The notes below the pieces were generated by a model, which had not been told where the DNA came from, made no database searches, and saw nothing but the letters and a program-made list of their open reading frames with translations. The position numbers were made by a program, and so were the translations under genes. A stretch of 64,000 nt of DNA from Methylobacterium organophilum (GTDB lineage: Bacteria > Pseudomonadota > Alphaproteobacteria > Rhizobiales > Beijerinckiaceae): the NCBI RefSeq assembly GCF_022179465.1, contig NZ_BPQV01000001.1:1-64000 (forward strand), given 5' to 3'. How positions within the stretch are numbered: the first letter of the stretch is position 1; each line of letters starts with the position of its first letter. This document shows, in pieces, positions 18,819 through 28,873 of the stretch.

Positions 18819-20111
18819 CTAACGGATCTGGCCGACGGGACGCGCGATGGCGAGCACGCCTTTCAGGCCGCTCCCGAAACGGGCGATGCTCTCGCGGTGA
18901 CCGCGCAGCTCGCTGTAGGGCAGGTAGCGGAGATCCAGCTCGGCCACCCGCGAGAAGGCTGGCCGGGCGAACTGTGCCCGGACGTCGTCCTCCCGATTGT
19001 CGGGAGCGACGAGGAAGAAGTTCCGGGCGGTCCCGCCCTCGGCCCCGAGGGCCAGATCCAGCATGCGGACGATGCCGGAGTAGATGCTCGTCGTATGCTC
19101 GACCTCGAAGGCTGCGGCCAGGTCCTGGCTGGCCTTGTCGATCCAGATCACGTCAATGAGGCGGACGGTCTCGGCCGAGGCGGTCGCGGCCAGCCGCCCG
19201 GGCAGGCGTTGCAGGCATCCGTCGGAGAGCCGGCCCGCGCCGTAGGGCCGGTTGCCGTCGTTCGAGGCGATCCAGACGTCGAAGCCGAGCGCGAGGCCGA
19301 GGTCGCGCAGCCAACCCTGAACCTCGGTGTGGGTGTGGTCGGCTTCGCGGGCGGCCTGCTCCGCCTTCGACGCGGCGCCGGTCGCCTCCACCCGCACGCG
19401 TTCGAGGTTCTCGCGCCAGAGCTCCAGCGCGGCGGAGGTGTCGCGCTCCGGCAGCGGATACCGACCCGATCCCACGTCGAAGAGGAAGCCGGCGACGGCA
19501 CCGAAGTCGTTCGACAGCAGCGAGCGATGGGTCTTGTTGAGGTCGAGGATGCCGCGCCGCATGGCGAGATACTCGTCCCACTTGCCGAGCTTCACGTTGG
19601 CGCCCGTCAGGGCGTTGTAGCCCTTCACGATGGCCGTGTTGAACGGCGGAACCCAGGTTGGGTGCAGGAAATAGAGCAGGTTGGCCGCGGCCGGCCCCAA
19701 GCCCTTGATGCGGGCCTGGTCAAGCGCCTGTATCGCGGACACCACGTGCGCCTCGGCGTTGCAGCAGAGGCAGGTTTCGAGGAAGCGCCCGAACGCGACT
19801 TGGTTGGCGCGATCCTCGTAGATGTCAGGGATGCGCAGCTTCGGCTTCCAGAGGAAGGCGTGGTCGGCACCTTTGAAGACCTGGCGCTGCTCGGCGATGG
19901 AATGGACCACCGTCTCCAGCGAGGAGCCCCGGTAGGCGTTGCCGAAGGTGTCGGCCTTGACCTCGTCGACGACCGCCTGGATGCCGCGTCGGATCGACCG
20001 GAAGTTCTTGATGCGCTCGTCCCAGAGGAACCAAGTGCGGTAGGAAGCACCGGCATCCTCGCGCCAGTGCCGGATGAGCTTGCCGACCCAGGCGTCGTCC
20101 ACGTTCGTCAT
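18819..20111 (-). CDS. restriction-endonuclease-like protein of unknown specificity
   Basis: 430 residues from ATG 20111 (MTNVDDAWVGK); ORF extension to 20171 is possible. Residues about 130-160 (IKGLGPAAANLLYFLHP) resemble a helix-hairpin-helix segment. The C-terminal third has a pattern of a PD-(D/E)XK nuclease: Asp320 in LIDVIWID, then Glu336-Val-Glu338 in AAAFEVEHTTSIYSGIVRM, a motif I associate with annotated type II restriction-like proteins. There is no methyltransferase partner within the window on either side, so if active it would have to target modified or foreign DNA or depend on a distant methylase. Nuclease identity is probable, not certain. Confidence 0.55.
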   Translation of the reverse strand: MTNVDDAWVGKLIRHWREDAGASYRTWFLWDERIKNFRSIRRGIQAVVDEVKADTFGNAYRGSSLETVVHSIAEQRQVFKGADHAFLWKPKLRIPDIYEDRANQVAFGRFLETCLCCNAEAHVVSAIQALDQARIKGLGPAAANLLYFLHPTWVPPFNTAIVKGYNALTGANVKLGKWDEYLAMRRGILDLNKTHRSLLSNDFGAVAGFLFDVGSGRYPLPERDTSAALELWRENLERVRVEATGAASKAEQAAREADHTHTEVQGWLRDLGLALGFDVWIASNDGNRPYGAGRLSDGCLQRLPGRLAATASAETVRLIDVIWIDKASQDLAAAFEVEHTTSIYSGIVRMLDLALGAEGGTARNFFLVAPDNREDDVRAQFARPAFSRVAELDLRYLPYSELRGHRESIARFGSGLKGVLAIARPVGQIR

Positions 20112-20829
20112 CGCCCCAAGGCTCGGCCGCGCTGCAGGGGACTTATGCCCCGGCCGGGTATCGGGCACCACAAGATCCGGCTTGGCTCGGCGCGGTCTCG
20201 TGCGATCCTGGAAGGGTGTCGCAACCGCGCAACGTCCGCGCGCCGGCCATCACGGCAGGCGGCCGAAGGTCCTGCCAAGCCGCGATCCGGACTTCGGCCA
20301 GGACGTACGGCGTGTGAACGGGGTCCGCCCGCAATCGGGAGGACCCCTCCCGATCCCTCGACCGTGCCGTTAACGCCCCCTGCCCCAGGTCGCGCAGGAG
20401 GGTCGATCATCGGCCGCTTTCGTACCAGATCGACGAGCGGTCCTCAGGCCGCGGGCACCTTTCGCCGAAGCCCAGCGTGGCCGCCAGGAAGCGGGATGGC
20501 GCGCCGTGAACGATGAGGCGTCGAACCGGAAGCCACCACGCCGTTGCGGTCCCGTGATCCGGGAAGCGGTCTCCCAGGTGGGTGGTCCCATGGCCCGTGC
20601 CGAGGGGCCGGTCGGGTGACGCCGTCAGTCCGACGGCCCCGGACCCGGCCACGCGGTCCCGGATCGGGTGATGCGCATCCAGGTTCGGAATGTGCGGGGG
20701 CGCCGGGCGTGAGGGGCGCGCCGAGCGAGGTCGCGGTCGGCGAGGCCGGGGTCACCGGCCCCATCGCGGCGCCCCCGGAGCCGGGGCGCCCGGCCCCGGC
20801 ACCGGCCGCGTCTCGCTCGGCCAGGAGAC
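20112..20829. other. 718-bp stretch without a credible gene
   Basis: Several open frames exist on both strands, but all are Arg/Pro/Gly-rich frame shadows without ribosome sites or domain motifs. An imperfect inverted repeat ATGCCC-N5-GGGTAT at 20145-20161 resembles the CsoR-like sites with one mismatch. Nothing else is seen. Confidence 0.5.
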
Positions 20830-21096
20830 TCACCCGGCCTGTACGGGCGTGTAGCCGGCCGACACGACCGCCCTGGCGACGGCGACCGCGTCCGTCGTCC
20901 CGCTGACCGTGAGCGTCTTCGTGGCCAAGTCCACGCTCGCCACCGCGCCGGGCAGATCGCGCGCGATGGCGGCGGTGACCGCCCGCACGCAATGGCCGCA
21001 GGTCATGCCGTCGACCCGCAGCACGACCGCGTCGGGCCGCGCCGAACCGGAAGCGGAAGCCGGGCGAGCGGTGAGATTGTTCGTGCAGCAGCACAT
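20830..21096 (-). CDS. copZ: HMA-domain copper chaperone
   Basis: 88 residues from ATG 21096, with a perfect AGGAGG seven bases upstream. The N-terminus is unusual (MCCCTNN, three consecutive Cys). It is followed by a single heavy-metal-associated domain with the metal site in VDGMTCGHCVRAVTAAI and the typical C-terminal VVSAGYTPVQ. The family carries Cu(I) in the cytosol and hands it to CopA-type ATPases. It is transcribed divergently from copA out of a shared 200-bp region with CueR-type promoters, so both should respond to copper. The Cys triplet may add a second metal site. Confidence 0.88.
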   Translation of the reverse strand: MCCCTNNLTARPASASGSARPDAVVLRVDGMTCGHCVRAVTAAIARDLPGAVASVDLATKTLTVSGTTDAVAVARAVVSAGYTPVQAG

Positions 21097-21131
21097 TTGG
21101 GAACCTCCTCGGTTGGGATCCCCACGCAAAT

Positions 21132-21157
21132 GGTCGTTCCCATGGTGGGAAGGTCAA
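21132..21157 (-). promoter_or_regulatory. CueR-type promoter for the copper chaperone gene
   Basis: On the minus strand the sequence reads TTGACC (-35) running into CTTCCCACCATGGGAACG, a dyad centred in the spacer. This is the layout of MerR/CueR-activated promoters, where the activator binds between -35 and -10. It lies 36 bp upstream of the chaperone start codon. Confidence 0.65.
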
Positions 21158-21236
21158 GGGCCATCCCTGGCATTCGAACGCATTCTCTGCGGGACCACGA
21201 GATCGCCCGCACCGGAAGGCCCGCCTCGAAGGCCCC

Positions 21237-21260
21237 TTGACCTTCCCATTGTAGGAAGCC
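21237..21260 (+). promoter_or_regulatory. CueR-type promoter for copA
   Basis: TTGACCTTCCCATTGTAGGA followed by AGCC: a -35 TTGACC with the dyad CTTCC-N7-GGAAG in the spacer. It is nearly the same as the site on the opposite strand 80 bp away. It lies about 40 bp upstream of the copA start. The regulator is probably the CueR encoded just downstream of copA. Confidence 0.7.
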
Positions 21261-21297
21261 CCATCTCGGGAGCCATCGACGTTCGAGGGAGACGAGG

Positions 21298-23814
<2,517 letters not shown>

Positions 23815-23945
23815 GCGCCGCCCCGGGGCCACGGTCGGGGACGGCCCCGGCCGGCGCGGGCTCGACCGCGGCGGCGCCGCGTCCTAGACCCGGAGGCGGT
23901 TGCGAAGGCCCGGCCCCGGTCACCCGTCCAGCGGAGGGCAAAGCC

Positions 23946-24389
23946 ATGAACATCGGTGAGGCGGCCAAGGCCTCGGGGGTCTCGGCCAAGATGATCCGCT
24001 ACTACGAAAGCATCGGCCTGATCCGGCCGGCGGCGCGCTCCGAGGCGGGTTACAGGCTCTACGGTGACGAGGACGTGCACGCGCTCCGCTTCGTGCGGCG
24101 CGCCCGCAGCCTGGGGTTTCCCCTGGACGAGGTCGCCGCCCTGCTTGGCCTTTGGCACGACAAGCGGCGGGCCAGCTCCGAGGTGAAGGCCGTGGCAACG
24201 CGGCATGTGCGCGACCTCGAAGCGCGCATCGCCGAGATGCAGGCCATGGTCCGGACCCTCAGCCATCTCGCCGAGCATTGCTCGGGCGACGACCGTCCGG
24301 ATTGCCCGATCCTCGATGACCTCGCCGGCACCGCGCCCCGGTCCCCCGCGGGTCGTCCCGATAACCGGCGACGCGCGGAACACGCCTGA
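23946..24389 (+). CDS. cueR: CueR-like MerR-family copper-responsive activator
   Basis: 147 residues. The winged helix is at 1-70 (MNIGEAAKASGVSAKMIRYY, typical CueR), followed by a dimerisation helix and a metal-binding loop with Cys112 and Cys120 (EHCSGDDRPDCPIL), the same positions and spacing as in E. coli CueR for Cu(I)/Ag(I). The ribosome site GGAGGG precedes ATG 23946. It lies downstream of copA in the same direction and should activate the two promoters at 21132-21260. The C-terminal tail is longer than in E. coli and Arg-rich. Confidence 0.92.
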   Translation: MNIGEAAKASGVSAKMIRYYESIGLIRPAARSEAGYRLYGDEDVHALRFVRRARSLGFPLDEVAALLGLWHDKRRASSEVKAVATRHVRDLEARIAEMQAMVRTLSHLAEHCSGDDRPDCPILDDLAGTAPRSPAGRPDNRRRAEHA

Positions 24390-24828
24390 CGGCATTGACG
24401 CGCAGGCGAGGCCGGCAGCCGCCGGACGACGGGGTCGAGCGACCGGGGACGCGGCCTTCGCTTCCCACCACGCCTGGGATCGGCCTGTCGTTGGCCGCTC
24501 GCCAGGCCAGCGCAGCCAGACGCGGTGCCGCCGCTTGGGCCCGTCGGGACGGCGTGAGGTCTGACGGGATTCGACCTCTCAGGCCAGGTGCGCCAAGCGG
24601 ATCGGTCGGCGCGCGCCGGCCGCCGCGGGGCCGGCTGGCACGGCGGATGACGCTGCGCGGCGGGCAGCGCTCGCCCCGTCGCGCTCGGCGGCGGGCATGC
24701 CTGACATCGGGGTGACCCATGCCGGCTGCGGCACCGCCACGCTGGGGCGGACGCGGCGCCGGCACGAAGGGCAGCGAGCGCGCGGCTTGGGCCCCCTCGC
24801 AAACGCCGCACCGGCGAGGTCGCCGCGT
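24390..24828. other. 439-bp convergent gap after cueR
   Basis: It lies between the 3' ends of cueR and the Cys-rich gene. No gene or clear T-run terminator is seen. Confidence 0.5.
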
Positions 24829-25161
24829 TCAGGCGGCCATCTTCCGGCAGCTCTCGGCGCAGCGGCGGCACTGCTCGACGCAGGCTTGCATGTCGCCGAC
24901 CTGCTCGCAGCTGCGGGCGCAGTCCTCGCAGACGTCGGCGCACTCGGCGCAGGTGTGCTTGTGGTGCGCGGTGCCGAGCAGCATGAAGTGCGCCGAGGTC
25001 CGGCAGATCTCGGCGCAGGCCAGCATCAGCCGGAAATGCTCGGGCTCGACGTGCTTGCCGCCGGCCGGGAGGCAGTGGTTCGAGGCCATGCCGAGGCAGG
25101 TCTGATAGCAGCGCAGGCACTCGTCGATGCAGGACTGCATGTCCGGGCTCATCTGATGCAT
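24829..25161 (-). CDS. four-helix-bundle cytosolic copper-storage protein (Csp3-like)
   Basis: 110 residues with 16 cysteines, mostly in C-x3-C and C-x2-C pairs along predicted helices (SCIDECLRCYQTC, CAEICRTSAHF, TCAECADVCEDCARSC, CVEQCRRCAESC). This is the pattern of Csp proteins, which line the core of a four-helix bundle with thiols to store many Cu(I) ions. No signal peptide is visible, so it should be the cytosolic Csp3 type. It is transcribed divergently from a CsoR-family regulator. The inverted repeat at 25256-25272 lies 95 bp upstream and could control both. Confidence 0.9.
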   Translation of the reverse strand: MHQMSPDMQSCIDECLRCYQTCLGMASNHCLPAGGKHVEPEHFRLMLACAEICRTSAHFMLLGTAHHKHTCAECADVCEDCARSCEQVGDMQACVEQCRRCAESCRKMAA

Positions 25162-25255
25162 TTGGCGGCTCGCATTGTTGGGGGTGGGGTCAAGCCTTAC
25201 TATGAGGAGCGGCCCGCAAGCTCAGGCGGAGCTCGGGGGCTCGCGATGAATCAAC

Positions 25256-25272
25256 ATACCCTTTTGGGGTAT
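25256..25272. promoter_or_regulatory. CsoR-type operator in the csp/csoR divergent region
   Basis: ATACCC-N5-GGGTAT, perfect 6-bp arms, 54 bp upstream of the regulator start and 95 bp upstream of the storage-protein start. CsoR-family repressors bind GC-tract pseudopalindromes of this kind, and autoregulation is usual. Confidence 0.7.
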
Positions 25273-25325
25273 GGTTCCGGGTTGCGGGCCGTCGCTCGGC
25301 CTCCCCACCAGAGGTGCACGGCAAC

Positions 25326-25628
25326 ATGTCAGGTTCCGAAGTGGACCACGGGGGCGTCCCGGTCGACCACAAGCAGCAGCTTCCGCGGCTCCGCCGCATC
25401 GAGGGGCAGGTGCGCGGCGTGCAGCAGATGATCGAGACCGGGCGCTACTGCGTCGACGTCGCGCATCAGATCGATGCGGTGATTGCGGCGCTCCGGCGCG
25501 TGCAGTCCGACATGGTTCGCGACCACATGCACGCGCTGGTGCAATCGTCCCTCGCCGGCAACCTTTCGGAGGCCGAGCGGCAGCGGCTCGCGGATGAGGT
25601 CGGCAGCCTCATCGCCCGGATCGTCTGA
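25326..25628 (+). CDS. CsoR/RcnR-family metal-responsive repressor
   Basis: 100 residues from ATG 25326, with GAGGTG nine bases upstream. The all-helical DUF156 fold is clear from LPRLRRIEGQVRGVQQMIE, GRYCVDVAHQIDAVIAALRR and RDHMHALV. Two of the three classical Cu(I) ligands are present (Cys42 and His67). The third, normally Cys four residues after the His, is Leu71. It may use another residue (Met68, His69 or His15) or sense a different effector. Members bind operators as tetramers and release on metal binding. Its operator is the inverted repeat in the promoter region; similar sites elsewhere in the window suggest a small regulon. Confidence 0.88.
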   Translation: MSGSEVDHGGVPVDHKQQLPRLRRIEGQVRGVQQMIETGRYCVDVAHQIDAVIAALRRVQSDMVRDHMHALVQSSLAGNLSEAERQRLADEVGSLIARIV

Positions 25629-25969
25629 CCTCCGCCAGGCGCCTCGCGCGAGGGCGCCTCGTTCGTGGTCGTCGTCCCCGCCTCCCGGCAAGGGGAAGGC
25701 GTCGCACCCGCCGCGGTGGCGGGGTGGCCTGCGCCCCTCGGTCCCGCCGCGGCCCCCGCACCCGCCTCGCCGCTCGGTCTTGGCTGGTCACCTCCGACCT
25801 CGCCGCCTCGTTCCTCGTGGGGCGAGCCTTCAGCCCCCTGGCCGCATCGATTGTCGCCTCCCGGCAACACGCGGCGAGATCTTGTCCTCCTCCAGGGATT
25901 ATCGGCACGTTGGCTTTGACGCGCCGGCGCCGGTCCCATTACCCATAGGGGGTATCTTGGGAGGTTCGG
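25629..25969. other. 341-bp gap upstream of the Tat-exported protein
   Basis: No convincing gene. It contains the inverted repeat at 25939-25955 and should contain the promoter of the next two genes. Confidence 0.5.
25939..25955. promoter_or_regulatory. CsoR-type operator upstream of the Tat-exported protein gene
   Basis: TTACCC-N5-GGGTAT, one mismatch from the site upstream of the regulator and with the same 6-5-6 spacing. It ends 14 bp before the start codon and partly abuts the GGGAGG ribosome site, so bound repressor would block initiation. Confidence 0.65.
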
Positions 25970-27337
25970 ATGACCGACACGTCGCGACGGGGCTTTCTCG
26001 CATGCGCCGCCGGGGCGTTGGCCGCGACGGCAACCCTGTCGAGCGGCGTCGGTCGGGCATTCGCGCTCGAACAGCGTAACGAGGTCGGCTTCCTCAAGGG
26101 CCCGTACAACCTCGCGTTCTTCTACCGGCACAACCAAGCGTACCGCATCGGTGCCGGGATGCACTTCTTCCACTCGAAGCAGCACGACCTGCTGCAACTC
26201 ACCCGGTTCGAGGACCACGCCGCGGTCGACGCCCGCTTCGACAAGGAAGCGCAGGGATGGCTGCGCGACCCGCCGGCCACCGAGCCGGAGATGCCGTACT
26301 ACTCGTCCTACGTCGACCGGGCGATGCACACGCTGTTCCGGACCATCGACTGGACGCACATGCATCACGAGCAGACTTACGACGTGATGGCGTTCCGCGA
26401 GATCCCGTGGGCCGAGAAGAAGGTTTGGACCGACCGCGCGGTCGAATACTACCTCGCCATGCAGACCCCGGGCGTGCCCCGCAGCGTCGCGCCGCTTGAG
26501 CTGACGATGCGGCGGGCGGGCATCATGATGAAGCCCTATTTCAACTACTTCCGGAACTTCTACCCGCTCGACCAGAGTCTGTTCTACGTCGCCCACTGGT
26601 GGCACCCGGCTGTCTACGAGGCCCAGATGATCGCGGGCAACCGCGACCAGGAGGTCGCTATCCGGGCCGTGCAGGACACCCTGTACCGGGACGTCCTCCC
26701 GGACCGGCCGGGCCGGATGGTCCTCTCGCGGGAGATCATGCCGCGCTACGCGCGGATGAGTCCCGAGAGCGCGAACATCTTCGACAACCTGCACATGCTC
26801 CACGGCATCGCCTACTCGATCCTGGCCTACAAGGGCTGGACGGTCGAGGAGAAGCGGGCCGAGATGTACCGGGTCATCGACGCCATGGGCTACCAGCCCG
26901 GCGACGAGGCCTACGCCCGCAAGTTCCGCGAGCCCCACCCCAGTTACGATCCGCGCACCTACCCGGCCTGGGTGCGCGCGCCTCAGGGCGCCATGGGCAT
27001 GATCATGATGGACATGCTCATGGAGATGCTGCCGATGATGTACCCGGGCGGCCTCTCGAAGGCGCAACGGGCCGCAGTCATGCGGCAGATGATGATGAAC
27101 GGCCGGCTCGGGATCGAGCCCGGCGAGGTGCCCGGCTCGCTCCGCGACGCCCTGATGCAGGTCGCCCCCGGCATGCGGATGATGCCGGGCGCCACCGAGC
27201 CCGGCGAGACCCCGGCCATGATGGTCGAGCACATGCTCTCCGCCTGGAAGGCCAAGGCCGCCCATATCCCCGACGTGCCCTCCATCGACATGTCCGTCGA
27301 GCCGAGCCTCGGCCCGGTCCGCGTTGCCGTCCGCTGA
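25970..27337 (+). CDS. Tat-exported Met/His-rich protein, probably copper-related, function unknown
   Basis: 455 residues. The N-terminus has a twin-arginine signal (SRRGFLACAAGALAATATL), so it should be exported folded, possibly with a cofactor. The body has many His and Met: HFFHSKQHD (about 65-73), HMHHEQ, HWWHPA, and a C-terminal region with MGMIMMDMLMEMLPMM (about residues 341-356) and MRQMMMNGR. I do not recognise the family and see no multicopper-oxidase motifs. A CsoR-like operator in front, the position after the copper-storage and regulator genes, and its Met-rich segments point to periplasmic copper binding or oxidation. It forms an operon with the barrel protein 11 bp downstream. 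Confidence 0.7.
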   Translation: MTDTSRRGFLACAAGALAATATLSSGVGRAFALEQRNEVGFLKGPYNLAFFYRHNQAYRIGAGMHFFHSKQHDLLQLTRFEDHAAVDARFDKEAQGWLRDPPATEPEMPYYSSYVDRAMHTLFRTIDWTHMHHEQTYDVMAFREIPWAEKKVWTDRAVEYYLAMQTPGVPRSVAPLELTMRRAGIMMKPYFNYFRNFYPLDQSLFYVAHWWHPAVYEAQMIAGNRDQEVAIRAVQDTLYRDVLPDRPGRMVLSREIMPRYARMSPESANIFDNLHMLHGIAYSILAYKGWTVEEKRAEMYRVIDAMGYQPGDEAYARKFREPHPSYDPRTYPAWVRAPQGAMGMIMMDMLMEMLPMMYPGGLSKAQRAAVMRQMMMNGRLGIEPGEVPGSLRDALMQVAPGMRMMPGATEPGETPAMMVEHMLSAWKAKAAHIPDVPSIDMSVEPSLGPVRVAVR

Positions 27338-27348
27338 GGAGCCGCCCG

Positions 27349-28182
27349 ATGTCGATGACCACGCGCGGCGCCCTCGCGGCCCTCCTCGCCCTCTGCGCCG
27401 GCCCGGCGCTCGCCGCCGACCACTCCAACCTGGAGGAGGGCCTGCCCATCACCATCGAGGATGCCTATCCGATCAAGGAGAACGGCCTCGAAGTGCAGTC
27501 CTACTTCCAGTACAACCGCATCCGGAACGACCCGCGCGGCCTCAGCAGCCTGATGGCCGTGCCGCGGCTGGAATGGGGCGCCTTCAAGAACTTCCAGCTC
27601 TCGGTCGAGGCGCCGTACCGTGTCGGGACGGCGAGCGATACGGACCAGGGCGCGTTCCGGGCGCAAGGCTTCTACAACGTCAACCAGGAGGACCTGGTCC
27701 TGCCCGCGATGGCGGTCGCCTTCGGCGTCAACACGCCCTACGGGCGGATGGCCGGCGGCACCGAGACCGAGCTCAAGTTCCTGGCCACCAAATCCCTCGG
27801 CACGCCCGATCCGGAGGGGCTCTCGCCGTACTCGTACGTGCCGCGCCAGATCCACTTCAACGCGTCCTGGTTCCACAACTACGACCCGATAACCGGACGG
27901 GACGCGGAGCGGCGCGACCGTTACCGGGTCGGCGTCGCCTACAGCCAGCCGGTGTCGAACGACGTCGTGTTGGTGGCGGACGTCTACCGCGAGACGGACC
28001 GGGAGCGCGGCCGCGCGGTGAACCTCGCCGAGATCGGCGCCCGCTACATCGTGACGCCGCAGACGCTCCTGGTCGGGGCCGTCGGCGTCGGCTTCGGCGG
28101 CGACCGCCGGCAGGACTTCCGGGTCACGGCCGGCCTTCAGCACTCGCTGAGCTTCCCCTACTCCTTCGACCCGCCCCGCTGA
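27349..28182 (+). CDS. outer-membrane beta-barrel protein
   Basis: 277 residues from ATG 27349, with GAGGAG eight bases upstream. A signal peptide (about 1-23, ending PALAADH) is followed by alternating beta segments with aromatic girdles (VQSYFQYNRI, FQLSVEAPYRVG, QIHFNASWFHNY, YRVGVAYSQP) and a final strand ending SFPYSFDPPR. The pattern resembles CopB-like or phenol-degradation MetA-like barrels. It is probably co-transcribed with the Tat-exported protein, so a shared role in metal handling at the outer membrane is likely but unproven. Confidence 0.7.
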   Translation: MSMTTRGALAALLALCAGPALAADHSNLEEGLPITIEDAYPIKENGLEVQSYFQYNRIRNDPRGLSSLMAVPRLEWGAFKNFQLSVEAPYRVGTASDTDQGAFRAQGFYNVNQEDLVLPAMAVAFGVNTPYGRMAGGTETELKFLATKSLGTPDPEGLSPYSYVPRQIHFNASWFHNYDPITGRDAERRDRYRVGVAYSQPVSNDVVLVADVYRETDRERGRAVNLAEIGARYIVTPQTLLVGAVGVGFGGDRRQDFRVTAGLQHSLSFPYSFDPPR

Positions 28183-28258
28183 GAGGCGGGTACCGTTCCC
28201 CCCGGGCGCGCGGCCTCCCGCGTTCCCGGGCGTGTATCCGCGAGACCGGAGAGTTCGC

Positions 28259-28480
28259 ATGCGCGCGGAACGCCATGCCTGGACATCCAGGAACGCGGGA
28301 CGAAGGCGCCGCGTCCGGCCAGGGGTTCGGGCGGCCGCGCGGAGAACGTTCCTGCGCATCCTGGTGGCCATCGCGGTCGCGGGGGCGTGCGGCGTCGTCG
28401 GCAGGCAGATCCTGACCTCCACGGCCTGGACGGGCCGTTACATGGGCGATCAAGGCCCACGCGGTACCCCGGGGCCGTAG
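28259..28480 (+). CDS. small single-helix membrane protein, uncertain
   Basis: 73 residues from ATG 28259, with GGAGA six bases upstream. A strongly basic N-terminus (about 35 residues) is followed by one hydrophobic helix (FLRILVAIAVAGACGVVG) and a short tail. The gene follows the barrel gene by 76 bp in the same direction. No family is recognised. It could be a genuine small inner-membrane protein of the copper operon, or chance. Confidence 0.4.
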   Translation: MRAERHAWTSRNAGRRRRVRPGVRAAARRTFLRILVAIAVAGACGVVGRQILTSTAWTGRYMGDQGPRGTPGP

Positions 28481-28873
28481 CGGCGGCCGGTCCGGGCCGG
28501 CGCAGCGAGCGCCACGGGGTTGAGGGGCGATCCGCACCGGAGCGCGACGCGGGGCCCCGGCTGCAGGTCCCGGTGCGTCGATGGACGCTTGCGCAGGGTC
28601 GATCCCGTCGGCTGCCGCCGCGGACGCCTCGGATGCGGGCGTCCGCCATGGGTCTCCTTGTCCGCGCGGGCGGGACGGGCGGCTGGCGAGGCGCGCGGCG
28701 GGCGGGCGAGCGCGTGGCTCCGGCGCCCGAGCGGGCGGGACGCAGGAACCGGACCCGTGCGGGGGCGCTATGTCGCGCGTCCCGGATTCGGCCCGGGGCG
28801 TGCGCGGCGCTGTCCGGGTCGGCGCCGCGTGATAGGGTCCGGCCGGTCGACCAAGACGAGACAGGACCCAGCC
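28481..28873. other. 393-bp gap upstream of the gasdermin-like gene
   Basis: No gene is supported. It should contain the promoter of the gasdermin-like gene, but no clear -35/-10 pair is seen. Confidence 0.5.

Noticed and set aside
20145-20161. ATGCCC-N5-GGGTAT, a fourth CsoR-like site
   Set aside because: One arm has a mismatch in the core and such near matches are expected by chance in DNA of this composition. Kept only as a note.
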